In this document: positions 22,141 to 34,950 of the stretch, one piece after another | Position numbering within the stretch: position 1 is the stretch's first letter | How the letters are laid out: each line of letters begins with the position of its first letter | Assembly (NCBI GenBank): GCA_025331565.1 | Contig: JAFREQ010000104.1 | Location: 62,001-126,000 of the forward strand | Reading direction: 5' to 3' | Source of the DNA: Holacanthus passer | Taxonomy: Eukaryota; Chordata; Actinopteri; Pomacanthidae | Length of the DNA: 64,000 nt | Position numbers and translations under genes: made by a program | Notes under the pieces: generated by a model | The model's database searches: none | What the model was told of the DNA's origin: nothing | What the model saw: only the letters and a program-made list of their open reading frames with translations

Positions 22141-25100
22141 CAAAGCCTTTAAGGGTGATTGTGTGATTTATCTTCAGCTAATGTTGATGGTGGACTATGT
22201 GAAACGAACCATTAACCTTCACTATCAAATAGGATGATATACTAAATTCAACTTTCCACACAACAAAAGCCTCGAGTGCTGTCTGTTCCACTCCTGTATA
22301 TTTATATGCAATACATTGACCATCCCAATGTGGCTGACTTTCAGACGCCTGAGCAGACCAGCTGGGCAGCTTGTGAAGCTCTGCTGCTCGTGCGAGGCTC
22401 AGTTTTGCTTACACAAATCAGATTTTGGTGCTGCCGAGAGCGGTGCTCTCTGTAAGTACCAGCACAAGGAACAGGGATACCTTTTGCTGCCAGAGAGCGG
22501 TTCACTGTCGCTCCTGGGACTTGTTATGATTCTGATGCAATATGCCTGATTTAAACTGAAAGGGGGGAAATTTGTATCTGAGGGACAATGGGCCTTTGTG
22601 CAGCCAGACATGTTTGCCCTTGAAGATAAAATTATAGTAAAAGTAATCTTGGGAAGAGTAAAGTCTTTAAGAAAGCAACTACAGTGAATGTATTTTTACA
22701 GTTTGCAATGGAGAGGTCAGATGATCAAATAAGACACATCTGTGTTCATTTCCCCAGCTGTTTCATCTGGCTCTGAACAGACTGCAGGACAGTGTCTTGT
22801 TACAAATAGCTTGGATATGATACGTCATTCACAGCAGTAAATCTTTGGGATTCGACACTGATGCAGTGCTGTGTTTTTGTACATTGTTTTTGGTAAGTTA
22901 ACTTATAACCTTACCTTCCTTTAGCATTTGTTTGTATTAGAATTGGCCATTGAATATAAAATGTCTGTATATCATATATGTGTGCATGTCTTGGAGGACA
23001 GGTGCACATATTGAGAAAGATCATTATGTCAAACAGCTCATTAGTTTCATGGTGTTTGTCGCCATGGAAGTGTTCTGCATTAACGGTGTAACGAATCCAG
23101 CGGGGGTGTTGTGGCACATCCAGCCCGCCTGTGAGTGGGTTGTCTCTGGCTGCGGAGCATCTGCAGTATATTTTGTGTAATATGTACTTGTGCATGTACA
23201 TCTTCAGTGTGGAGCAGCAGCATGCAACAGAACATTAGAGCGACTTTGATTACACACTTCTCACATCCTAACAAAGCATCCTTGACACTATGTGTTCCTC
23301 ACCACATATACTCAGCAGGATCCACATTTCTTCCTTCCTCTCCTCCCTCACCCTCTTTATCTATCCGTCCCTCTCTTCCTGTTACTCCAGTTCTTCCTCT
23401 CTCTCCCTTGTTTTGTTTAACTTTTATTTCTTCTGCAGTGCTCAGGGAGCGGCACCTGGTGAACATTATTTTCAAAAAGCATCATCATGCATCATTGTAA
23501 GGATACATGCTCTAATCAGCTGAACCATCTGGCAAACGGCTTATGCACCATCAAGCTTAAATGCTTTGCATCTGTTGATCAAATGGATGTCTCATTGTTT
23601 TCAGAGTAACACCCTTAACCTCTGAGCCTCTTCGTACTTCAACTTGCCGTCACAAACAAGATGTTTTATGTTGCAGAGGTCATGCTGATCATTTAAATAA
23701 AAGATTAATGTCACACGTTTACCTGAAGATCAGGCCAGGTTTTTCATTGAGTAATCTACTAGTGGAGCTTTATGTCAATGCAGAGCAGAGTGTGTGATTC
23801 AGAAAGGTTGTAGCCATCAATTGGCAATTGCTCTCATTTTGGAGGGAAAGGGGACATTAACCTTTCAACCTTTTATGCTTTTGTACATTTGACACAGCTG
23901 GTAAATGCCAGAATTTATGGATTTGTTTAGAGTTCTCATTCGGTTGATGAGACAACTTAATGCATAAATTACACCTCTGTCAAAGCACGGAAGCACTCTG
24001 CTCCCAGACCCTAAAAACAGATTCTGATATTACAATGAATTATTCCACTGACTTGTGGCAGACATCCTACAGTCTCTCAGTAGTGTCAGAGTCTCTTGGC
24101 CTACTTATACAGACAGCCTTGCCAGTAATGTTATGTATTCCTTCAATGAACTCTAAATAAGTCATAGCCACAAGTGTGAAAAGGGAGAGAGAAAATAGCT
24201 GTGTATACCAAAGCAGCAAGCTAGACTAGCACTCCTGCAGCTGCTGGCAGCCACACTCAAATTAATGAATGAAGAAAGGGGAAATAAAACATTTCATATT
24301 TATGATAGTCCTTGAAAATACACGAAAGCCATGCTTTATCTCAAGGATTAATAATATATTACATTCAATAATAAAAGGTAATCAGTCGACTGCAGCTTGC
24401 ACAGAAGCATGTCCAAAAGCAGATAAATGGCACCACTTCACGTACATCTGATTCACAGACTCACTTCTCTTCTTTTCGCTCTCTTGTCTCTGTATCAGAA
24501 GAACAAACATATTTTTTCTCTGCCGTAGCCAAGTTGTTAGCTCCTGGCTATGCCAATTGATACAAAATTGCCTTGAAAGAAGCAGTATTGTTTGGCTTTT
24601 ACATAATATCTAACAAAATTCAGCGATATTTCCTTTAAGTAAGGCACTGATTTTAGCTTCTTAGAGGCTACAGTTGAAAAGAGATATAAAAGCAGCACAA
24701 ACAATACAATCAGCCACACATACACACATACAGGCTGAGTTTATTGCATTACAGTTGCTCTATCTTTCATCAGCACTATTGTGTTGCAAAATACAGGTAA
24801 GCATGCAGAACACAAAGATGTGAATTGCCATACTGTCAGTGCTTTACCCATCAAAATAAGAGGCTTCTCAGCAAGACTGAGCTCCACTTTTAATCACTGT
24901 CTCTGATTGATTATGCCCGCCCAAAAGTGCACACTTTGCACTGAAAACATCAACGTGAATATCTGACAAATGGCTCTCCTCTCGAGATATATTGCAGATG
25001 TACTGTACACATGCGGCATGTGTGTCCACTGGCATGTTCCATCATCTCACTGTATGTACATGTGTTTATTTGGCTTGAGGTGGAGACATGTGTGATTAAT

Positions 25101-25984
25101 AAGGGTTCTGTAGCATTGATTTCCACACCTGGTCTGCTGTCTGTCCTGTTTACTTTAATTCAACTGACTGTTGTGAATTACTGTAAGTAAATCAGAACCA
25201 AACAGGATTTGTACAATAAAACTGTCCCTTCTTTGTGTCTGTGGATGAAGAAGTGAACAGAATACCAACTTAGGAGAATATTTTTCCTTCCCACAGGAAC
25301 CACAGTGCAGAGAGAATTTGATATAGCGCAGCAAGTCTGTATTAAGAAACTGAATTCCTATGATGGCTATAAAGAAAATCTAAAATAGGCCTTGTACTGA
25401 TGGCGGTTCTTTCTCTCTCACACTGATTGGTTTAAAGTTACCAAAGTCATCACCTTAAAAACTCAATACTGCAGTGTTGACAAAGTAGGTGAGCGAGGCA
25501 CAACAAAGACTTGGATACTGTATTATTTATTTCGGCTCATGCTTTTGTTGAGCGGAGAATCTTGAAGTTTCCTCTGTCTCAAGGAAAATGAAGCACTGCT
25601 GAATAAGCAAATGTTATGCAGTGGGTAGGTATTTCAAAGTCCTTCCCTTTCCTCTGTAATGTATCTGCATAGGAGGTGTTTGTTATGGAAAACAAAACCA
25701 ACTGCATGCAGATCATGCACAAGTGCTTCAAAGCACAAGGTCAAAATACTACAGGGAAATTAGCGCCTTATCTGTAAACTTACTTTGTGATATTCCTTAT
25801 TCTGCTGCTACTATCCCCAAATATCTTCTGCATTCACAATCAACATAAACATGCAAATCCCATTGAACTTATTTTTTCATATTAGTCTCTCTTTCTCTCT
25901 AGTGGCATAATTTTGGATTACCAGTCAGCAGGCACCCTTTCTCTTGGCCTTGCTGCAGCTCTAGTTTTTTTCTCACGCTGTGCT

Positions 25985-26008
25985 TACACACACACACACA
26001 CACACACG
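25985..26008. repeat. (AC)n microsatellite
   Basis: About 12 AC units, followed by AC-rich sequence to about 26185. Confidence 0.9.
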
Positions 26009-26235
26009 CAAATATTCACACAGACATTATCAAAAACACAAGTTGACCTACAACAGGCTCATCTACAAAAACACGCACCCACATAAAAACCTACACACAC
26101 TAACAGCAAGACATTAACACAAACATACAAGAGACCCTGCTAGTTGCATCACCCTCCATCCACAAACACAACCACACACTCACAAAAGGAAAGGGAATGA
26201 AACTGAGTGCTCACCCAGAGTTTGATGAAACTCAC

Positions 26236-26380
26236 CCGACACCGGGGTCATGGGGGTGGGTGGGAGGCTGTTGATGTTGAGCGCCCCCATCTGGTGGATC
26301 TGCGTGGCGGGGAAAGCCACGCTAGGCGTGAGGTAACCTCCGTGGCTTGCTGCCATGATGGCTGCCTGCTGCTGCATGAG
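26236..26380 (-). CDS. celf5: CELF5, linker exon after RRM2
   Basis: The 145-nt exon encodes LMQQQAAIMAASHGGYLTPS, VAFPATQIHQMGALNINSLP and PTPMTPVSG. ALMQQQ is invariant across CELF3-6; GGYLTPSVAF, the Q.GA...N.LP core and TP..P.SG fit CELF5. Two in-frame donors are present: GTGAGT ending the exon at 26236 (chosen; gives the SGL junction) and GTGAGC ending it at 26215. The second would add 21 nt coding GEFHQTL-type sequence without a stop. The acceptor CTTTAG follows roughly 300 nt of strongly pyrimidine-rich transcript. Confidence 0.93.
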
Positions 26381-26680
26381 CTAAAGAAGAGGGACACGGA
26401 GAGATGGGTGGAGGAAAGGAGGGTTGGATGGGATGTGTGTGTGCAGGAGGAGCAGGAGGGAGTACAGGGTACAAGAGAGGTGAGGGGAGGACAGATGGTA
26501 ATGAAAAATATAGTAAGTTGGGAAGGAGTCAGACAAAGACGGGAGAAGGGGAGCGAGAGAGCGGGAAACATAGCAAGGGTAGAACAGAGGGAGGGATGTA
26601 TGTTGAGGTTGATGGATGGATAGTGCATGGGAAGTACAGAGAAAGTAGAGCGGAATAAAAGAAAGGGAAGAAAAAAGAAG
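26381..26680 (-). promoter_or_regulatory. celf5: Extended polypyrimidine region before a celf5 3' splice site
   Basis: For about 300 bases the + strand is mostly A and G (GGAGGA, GAGAGA, GGGAAG runs), so the transcript upstream of the acceptor at 26380 is C/U-rich far beyond a normal tract. It is a possible PTB/CELF-type regulatory region; function is inferred only. Confidence 0.4.
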
Positions 26681-27535
26681 CCTGTCAACCTATGTTTAGT
26701 GAATCTGTCTATCCTCCCAGCAGGAAGCCTGTCACCAGCTGCAGAAACGATTTAATAGCTGTCTGTTGGGCTCATACAAATCAAGGCATTGACATGTGCA
26801 CATTATCTCTGTGCTCAGGGAACAGGCAAAGTTTGCAGAAGTGTTGCAATGCTTTTTCCTTACAATTGTCAAACTTCACAATCCTCCACTTGGCTGTATA
26901 GAAATCTTACAGAGGTTTCATACTGTCCTCTGTTTTTCCCTGGCCTCATCTCTAATTTTTCAGATGTATTTGTAATGATTGCTGCTTGTAGCCCAACGTT
27001 CATCAGGAGTCCAGAATTTGCTTTGTTTTATAATTCAGTCGTAAACCACTAGGCTGGTTCCTGGGCTGGTTTTGCCAAAATAGAAGGCACTGTACAAACA
27101 GAATACATTCAGGGTAGGAACTTCACTAAATGACCACAGTCTTTGCCACCGAAAAGTTGTTTTAGAGACACATTTCTGCCAAATAACATTGTGTTCTTTA
27201 GTAGGTAGAGCTGCACTCTGTTTTGAGGTGTCACTGAATCCAGGGTCTGAGTCATTACAACAATATTTTTAAAGCAGGCGTAGCTAGCAACTCAGACTCC
27301 AGACCGTGTTAGTAATACAGTATGTTAGTCAGAAAATTGCAGTGACAGTCGATTTTCCCCCCATTGGACAATCCCACAAAGAGATAAAATCGATAGCCTT
27401 TCATTCACTCTGCATTTCTACTTAGCATCAACTGAGAAGCGAGAGAGCTGAAACTATTTTCCCTCAAATGCAGCCCACATAGTGTTTATTCATATGCATA
27501 GGACATGCTCACATGCACCGCTGCCCTGCATTGCG

Positions 27536-27542
<7 letters not shown>

Positions 27543-27572
<30 letters not shown>
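27543..27572. repeat. (CA)n microsatellite
   Basis: About 15 CA units. Confidence 0.92.
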
Positions 27573-27574
<2 letters not shown>

Positions 27575-29345
27575 ACACATTTACACACAACATGCATGAA
27601 AAGCGATAGAGACTATTTGAGTTTCCGCACTCCGCTTAAACTCTCCCTGTGCAAACCACATGCTGAATGCCTAATTCAGAAGAAAATCCATCATTGTACA
27701 ATGGCTTTTGCAGCTCGTGAACCAGTCGGTTAATCTAGGGAATCAACAATCCTTTGCAGCCTATGTAGCTATGCAGACCTGTGTGGTATAGGAATACAAA
27801 CACAGCAGGACCAACCTCTTACCCCTGTCTCCACGTCTGTTTAATACTGCATAGCTGCTGTGTGTCAGGGGAGCTGCTGATGGCCGTGGCCTGAGAATGA
27901 CTCGTATAAGCAGAAATCAAACTCTTCTGCCACTGGCACTAATGCTAATGACGATGTTGTGAGACAGTGAAGGTACAGAATGCCACTCTGCTTGCATTTG
28001 CATGGGGACCCTGCAACGGAAAAGCCAATTATTTTCCCTCAGTGCCCCTGTCAGGTAACCTGAAAGCGGCTGTCCCGCTGCAGAATGCCCAGCGCTGGCA
28101 TCTCATCCATTAGCCACATGCCTCGCCACTGCTATCTATTAACGCCTTTTGTCATTTGCATAATTTCAATGTGACAAATGGGGATCATCCACTCCTTTCC
28201 AAATAAGATGAATTGAGCCTTTAAGGGGGCATAGCTGCAAAAGAAAGCAAGGGAACAAGAAACTAAACAAAAGCAATGACACAGAAACAAACAAAGAGGT
28301 CTAGAGGATCTGGGGCTCCCTGGCTTTGGCATTTCTGTGACTGCCCCACCCCCCTATTAGGATGTGAACAGGGTTGGACTTAAGGATGAAGGGTCTGACT
28401 GGGCTGGTATTACAGAATAAACACTGTCACACCACTCACTGTTTCTTTGTCTTTTCTCTGGCTGCTTTCAGAAAGGACTGGGGGCTGATTCTAATAAGCT
28501 TGCAGCCTATTCGTTGTGGGCCCGCTGGCCTTATAGAAGCTACAGGCCTGGATGGAGTAATAATGGAGTGGGAGTGAATACTAGCGACTCCAGAATACTA
28601 GCCTCTCTCCCAATGCATGTCTTAAATAATGCAGCCCTTAATGCCATCCGTCAGATTGTCATGGATAACAACTCTGGCATTCATTGATGCTTCGTTCCAA
28701 ATTAAAATGTAGCAAATTGGAAACCCAAGCATGTAATTATGTTGGAATGCAGTGGTTAATACAAACGGGCTCTGATAAAAAACATAAAATAAAGAGCTGA
28801 AAGCAGAGTGGTTATGTTGACAGAGATATTCAAAGTCATTCCATTTCACTTTTCATATGTATATGCTCTTTTTCCTTTTTCAAAATTTCAAAGGCATTAC
28901 ATTCAAAAGCCATTCCCGTTTTCTTTATTTATGCACAACCTAGTAGATAGCAAATGTCTCTGGCGTAGAATGAGCAGAACCGAGTCTTCATCATCACAGA
29001 CACAACCATTTCTGCTTCCTCTTGAAAAGAAAAGAGGAGGGAATAAAAGGCAGACAGAAACAAGGGGGACAAAAGAGAAGCGCGTGAGATGAAAGGGAGC
29101 AAAGAAAGTTGCCCGGGCTCCAGCAGCATTCATTTAGTGTCAGACATCTGCTTTTTTATTGCAACCTGATGGCATTACTCTCCCCTGGTGCCAGCAGGCA
29201 ATCACCTCTTTATCACATGGCAATTATCTCAGTAGCGCTGCTCTGTGACTCGCTGACTCTCAGCACTGTCACATGTGACCCCTTATAGCCCAACCAGCCG
29301 GGGACGGAGGGAGAGGGAGGAGAGGGAGAGACAAAGAAAGACAAA

Positions 29346-29349
<4 letters not shown>

Positions 29350-29396
<47 letters not shown>
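29350..29396. repeat. (GA)n microsatellite
   Basis: About 23 GA units within a wider purine-rich stretch (29300-29440). It creates a spurious Ser/Leu-rich open frame on the - strand. Confidence 0.95.
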
Positions 29397-29398
<2 letters not shown>

Positions 29399-29644
29399 CA
29401 AAAAAGGTTGAAAAAATGAGAGAGAGAGGGAGACAGTAGGTCAATGAGGTGAAGTAAAAGACTGAAGACAGAAGAATGAAGCTCAAGGGCCTCATTTGTT
29501 ACCCCCATGCTAGCAGGCTGTATTTCCACAGAAAGATTTTAATAGGTTTTTTTCATCTCATGCACTCTGTTATGTGTGTATGAGTGTGTGCAGAGCTAGT
29601 CCTTGCAAGTATAATACAGCTAAACCAGGTCACACACGCGCTCT

Positions 29645-29667
29645 TGTGTGTGTGTGTGTGTGTGTGC
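29645..29667. repeat. (TG)n microsatellite
   Basis: About 11 TG units. Confidence 0.9.
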
Positions 29668-32600
29668 AGGCGGTTTACAGCGCAGCCAAATGATGCAGTA
29701 ATCTGTTACCATCATTTCTCATATGTGCCGTGTTGCAAAAGGCTCTATTTGAATGTGAGTCCCTCCAATAGGGGGAGATGTTTCCTAATGTGAGTTTACA
29801 GTCATCATCCTCCCTCTCATCCACCCACACATTGTCACTATTAGCACCAAGTTAAACCATTTTCTCTCCTCTCGTTTATCTGCCTCACAGTCATCCTAAT
29901 GCATCTTTTAGGGAGGCAAGGGGGGCACGTTGCCAGAGGTGCCTTTAAATCTAAAACTTGTCTCTTGTCCTCTGACACAGCGTGCAGTCCCCCACCTAAA
30001 GAGACCAAGGGAAGCTAAAATGGCTGTCTTCACAAAGAGACACGACTCGAGAAGACAGAGGAAGAAAAGTGACTCGAATCATATCTAATCGTGTACAAAT
30101 ATGATGTTTGTGTCTTGAAGGGGAAATACAAAACGTAATAAAAGCTGGTTTTATTGCTCGCATTCAGCGATTCATGGGAGAACTATTATCACTCACTACT
30201 AACACTGGAATGAAACATGGGATCTCACTCACTCGCTCTCCTTCAGCTTGTGTTTTATGAAATCACCTTTTTGCAAATAGGATGTCTCCTGTCATAGCAC
30301 ACCAGTGTCTGTGTCTATCGGGAAAATGGCACATTTCTCATTTTTGGCATATGTTGTCAGTGTTGTACCCCTCCAATTTGTGTTCAGAGCCCCCTCCTTC
30401 TTCTGGTTTGACTAAAATCCAATTTACTGGCTGTCAGCTCAACTCTATAATCCTATCCACTGCTGTAGTGGAGAGGTAGCTCTTTGAATTTACCATTTAC
30501 TGTACTCCCTGGTTATAGCTATATATACCATCTCTCCCCACGTCTGTATTCTATACTGTGCCACCTCCTCTTCTCTTGGCCAGTGTATATGGAGAGTGGG
30601 CGAACATGTAGTGTGTCTTTGGAGATAAAGTCCTTTTTCTGTCACTGCAGGTTTTTCGTCTTGGGGGAATATGTGTAGTTTATCTTGCCGTAAAGAAACA
30701 TTCATCGTATCACTTCAGCACATTCCCGGTGGCTACAGGGGAATCAAGGCTGCACACCATGTGCATGCAACTAGCACCAATGACTGTAATGTAATCATAA
30801 CTGCTGCACAAGCTGGACACCTACACTAAAGATAACTAATATATCCCTTTATTCCACATTATTGCACACCTAGCAGTCTGAACCAGTGTTTTGATTCATT
30901 TAGGTCTTTAGCAAGATATGAAAACAAGAGCCTCGCTGATAATCCATTACTGCCTCTTGTGCACTCATTACTTCATCAAAAGTTGGGGTGAGTTTATCTC
31001 CAAGGTTGCCTTGCCTCGGAGTTTCTTCACTGACTTGCTTCGTTTTGCTAAATTCATTATGCGCAGGTGCATGGCATCCACAGCCTCTGCAATTCATAAA
31101 ACTAATACAAGGGGAATTTCACCTTCACTAACATCATTCATGCTATATAATCTTTGTGTCGCGAAACCACATACATGCAATTTCTCCTTTAGATTTAATG
31201 GTAATTGATTCTCTCTAATGCTGAAGTACCCCCCGTGCCCTTGTTACTTTCACTTGGAACTCAATTTCCTAGCATCATCCTGCTCTTTGTCATATTATAT
31301 GTGTGTATCAGAGAGAGGGGAAGAGGGAGAGAGAAAGAAAGAAAGAGCATTTTGCAGCGCAGCGCGTGTCAGTGTGTACGCTCTTGTGTGCGTCTGTATG
31401 AGTCGACACGGGTCTCTGCCACAGTAAATAAGAGTCATGGCCAACCTGAGCGGGGGCACAATGGTCTCCCCGCAGACCGCCACTGCCTCCACCACCCCTT
31501 AAACATTTGCATTTCTCCACATTTCCTGGGAAAGGGCTGCATTTCATGAATGGTAATGAAGGTGGGAGTTTTACTGGAGAGAGCACAAGAGATGGCCTCG
31601 CAATTACTCTGGGATGGTCAATTTGCACATTTCACACTGGGTCCCATGGCTGTGATGTGAAAATGAGGGAAATGGATAAGCCCCCAAGACCTGGCTAACG
31701 TCAACAATTAATCCTGGCATTTAGAAACAGCGAAAATATATAACTTTGACATCCAAATAAGTACAAGAAAATGTATTTGTGTTCCTCCTTCTCTGTAAAT
31801 AAATTACGTGTATTTATGCAGTGTGTTGTGACAGAGGCCCAGGCTTTTATCTCTGCGCTGGATGGAAAGCTCCTCTTAAATTCATTTTAGTCTGCTTCAA
31901 GTAGTGTGTGCATGAGTGTGCACGTGTGTGCAAGTGTGTGCGCTCTGCCTCAGCAGGGAAGAAGAAAGTTTATGTGCAGATAAGTTGCCCATGGAATATT
32001 CTGAGTCAACTGTGGCCCCTGAAGCATCTCATGGGCCCAGAGGGAGGGACAGTGGGAGGGAGAGGGGAAGGGTAGAGAAGCAGTGTGATAGAGGGTAGAG
32101 GGGGCGCATGGTGAGAGGGGGCTGCATAGGCTGTCTGAACTCATCAAAGAGCCGGGGGTCTGCTGTGTGCGTATGGTGCCATGCCCTGAGGGGGGGTACG
32201 ATGGGTGGGGGTAGGAGGACAGAGGGAAGCCGATGAAGGGGTTGGAGGGTACAAGCTAACTAAATGTGTGTGCGGCTACGTGCTGTGGGTAGTGAAAGCC
32301 TGAGTGTAATGGCATGGCAGCACTGCTTAAAAGGAAGAGAGGAGGAAGAAATGGTGCTGATGGAAGTGATGATAGTTTTGGGAAGCTAATTTTCACTTAC
32401 GACAATGTCTACCGCGCACAAACACAGAAAAAATAAAAAGTTTCTCTGTGTACTGAAAAGTTATAAACCACAGATTTCGGTGGCAGATGTGTTGGAAAAT
32501 CTGATGTTTATTTGGACCAAATTAGAGCCAAGCTGAAGGCAAAAAAAAAAACGGAGTTAAATTGTGTGTCCCATGTGTGATGTGAATTCTAACACATCAG

Positions 32601-32939
32601 GGTCCCACTTCAGCAATGCACTAAACTTCCCCAAGGGGACTACAGGTCAAACAAAAATCATTTGCAAACATGAGGACAGCATCACTGGCTGCAGTCACTA
32701 TGTGTTAAATTTCTATGTGATCTTCGAGTTAGTCTGATTGAAATTTTATAGTTTAATTTGGTAAAAATATTAGTCAATCGTTGTAAAGGTTTGCACAGCC
32801 TATGTGCTGTTTTCATTAATCTCACTGGATTTACAGGAGAGGTTTGATTCTACTAAGCTGGGAATTCTACACATTAAGGTCTTTAAATATATTGACAACA
32901 TCAAAGTTGGGAAAAAAAGATATGAGATTCATGCATTTA

Positions 32940-33290
32940 AATAACACATTTTTTGGTCACTTGGGGGCAGCAGAAACAAGTTGTGAAAGCAACACTGACA
33001 TATTACTTTTAGGTTGATATGACAACCTTGTTAGCAAACATTAGCTTATATGGAGCAACTTTAAAATTCATTTAGAGTGTTTCTGGCCACTGATGAATGA
33101 CGCTCAATATTCACTCTTGTTTGCTCTCTACCAACTCCTGGGGGAAATATCTGGCTCTTTAGCAGCTAAATACTCTACTATGGTCACCAGCTAGTCACTA
33201 ACGTTGTCTATCTGCCATTTAGTGGTGGAAAGGTAGCGTATAGTAGGTTTTCAGAGGTTTTCCCAGAGCACCGCTCCCTGCTGTGGCTGA
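32940..33290. repeat. Fish interspersed repeat (CACTTGGGGGCAGCAGAAAC type)
   Basis: Phrases such as CACTTGGGGGCAGCAGAAAC, GATATGACAACCTTGTTAGC, GGCCACTGATGAATGACGCT and TTTAGCAGCTAAATACTC match a moderately repeated sequence I recognise from other percomorph genomes. Class is unknown and there is no coding capacity. Confidence 0.5.
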
Positions 33291-33535
33291 AAATGACAAT
33301 ATAATGACAATATAGAAAATAGTGACTTAGCAGAATCACCAACATCTGGACGGTTTCAGAATCAGTGAGCAAAGATATAAAAAACCTTGGAATGGTTTCT
33401 TACCTCTATTGCAGTTTCATTCCTACATCTACTGCATAGTATATGTAATCAGACAGTACATATATGTGTGTAAGAATTGCATGTGTTTGCATTTCAGTTG
33501 TTCTGTGTGTGCTACATGTGCCTTTTCCAACTCAC

Positions 33536-33682
33536 CGCATGTGCGTAAGAGCTGTAGGTGCTGAAGGGAAGGGCGATGGCTGGGTTAAAGATGCCAAACT
33601 GCCCAACCATCTGCTGCATACGTCTGATGGTGCGCTCCTTGTCTGTGTCGGCAAACTTGACCACCAAGCTGGAGGAAGCACC
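33536..33682 (-). CDS. celf5: CELF5, exon covering the RRM2 end and start of the linker
   Basis: The 147-nt, phase-0 exon encodes GASSSLVVKFADTDKERTIR, RMQQMVGQFGIFNPAIALPF and STYSSYAHA. GASSSLVVKFADTDKER closes RRM2 and is near-identical across CELF3-6. MVGQ and ALPFS.YS.YA.A fit CELF5, and IFNP is shared with CELF4. The acceptor is CCCCCTCAG and the donor GTGAGTTGG. Residues after RRM2 begin the divergent domain. No lesions were seen. Confidence 0.96.
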
Positions 33683-34950
33683 CTGAGGGGGTAGAGAGAA
33701 CAGAAAAAAAAAAGAGCATGGATACTTAACCCTGCTTTACCGCAAACACCTTCAAGTCAGTCAGTCAACAGTAGCATCGCAGTCTTACATCTTACATCTC
33801 ATCCTCTAAAGGCTTTAAGCCAGTTCCTGAATAATTTTCTTATGCGACTGTTGATTGTAATGATTTACTACATTCACAGGCAGCCACTCACAAAAGGCTT
33901 AGAAAGTCCAATAAAGAGCATGAAGAATGTTATTGGTTATTATTTCTGATTCCTTCCTATGTCGTGTTCATTAGCAACAACAACTGCTGTTAACATCAAT
34001 ATCTAGTGAGCTCCTCTAATTGCATGTCAGGGTTTCTTCTGGGCTGTCTGGATGCAACATCATTGCACATTTGTATTATTGCAGAGAATCGCGCCTCCTT
34101 ATTTTGTGGCCGGCATACATAAACATGAACCTAACGGACGTGCGTTAAGAATAAAATATTTGACTTATTGAGTGAACAGCTCTGAAGGCAGATGTGCAGA
34201 CAGAAAGCAATGCATTCCTTCAATCAGTGTTTAACATATGTACGAAGTCACTTGGGACACAGCAGCCAAGCTGTGCACGACATGAATACTTTATATTTCC
34301 CTGCAGTTTATCCCCTCTGGTGCGGTACATATACAGTATGTAACCTTGGTGCCCCTTCCCACAGTTAAGGTTAAAAGACCTGCAATGTACAATCATTTGA
34401 AATAAGAGCTACAATTGGCAGTATTTCCTATTGACCTTGGTGAAAGTGTAATTCAGAAAATGTTGCTTTTATAGGGCAATTTCTCTCATTCTGTCCTTCT
34501 GTTTTAGCCTCCCTCTTCCTTTCTGTGGCTATCCATCCCCTTATCAACGCTATTACCTCTTTCTGCAGCCCAATAATGAAACAGCAGGTGTGTCTGCCAC
34601 ACACCCTTCATTAAGAATCTTCAAATGATTTAGCGCTACAGTTGACCTTTTGTGTGCTCCGCCTCTCCTCCCCTCTGCGCCCCCAAACTGGCCGATCGAT
34701 CCACATAAAAGGCCGAAATATTACTCTGATCTGACAGTGTAGAAAGGTTGTGTGTCAGTCACAATAAGAGGCCCCCTGAAATTGATGTAAGATTGTCAAT
34801 AACAGTGGTGACTGGTGAAGCGGGTGGATTGAAGGTTGGGGGGTTGGGGCGGTTAAAGAGCTAAAGGGGTATTTCTTGGTTTGGTTGGATCTTGGTGAAA
34901 CCTGACAGGAGTTGTGTGCGTTGTGACTATAGGTAAGCAGTTATAAATGG

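Larger units (their letters stand above)
18146..26235 (-). other. celf5: celf5 intron, about 8.1 kb
   Basis: It contains CA microsatellites (18302-18327, 25985-26008), an inverted repeat (18965-18977 with 19082-19094), a T-run at 19396-19407 and a LINE fossil (21535-22140). Candidate conserved blocks lie at about 19435-19740, 20070-20300 and 20555-20760. No additional celf5 exon was recognised. Confidence 0.75.
26381..33535 (-). other. celf5: celf5 intron, about 7.2 kb
   Basis: It begins (left edge) with a purine-rich block on + (26381-26680). It holds a CA microsatellite (27543-27572), a GA microsatellite (29350-29396), a TG microsatellite (29645-29667) and a fish repeat (32940-33290). Regulatory-looking blocks lie at 27880-28180 and 31480-31720. 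No further exon was recognised. Confidence 0.75.

Noticed and set aside
26248..26688. Long - strand frame overlapping a celf5 exon
   Set aside because: It reads the exon in the wrong frame and extends into the pyrimidine-rich intron.
29213..29529. Overlapping Ser/Leu-rich open frames on the - strand
   Set aside because: They are produced by the GA microsatellite and have no other coding signs.
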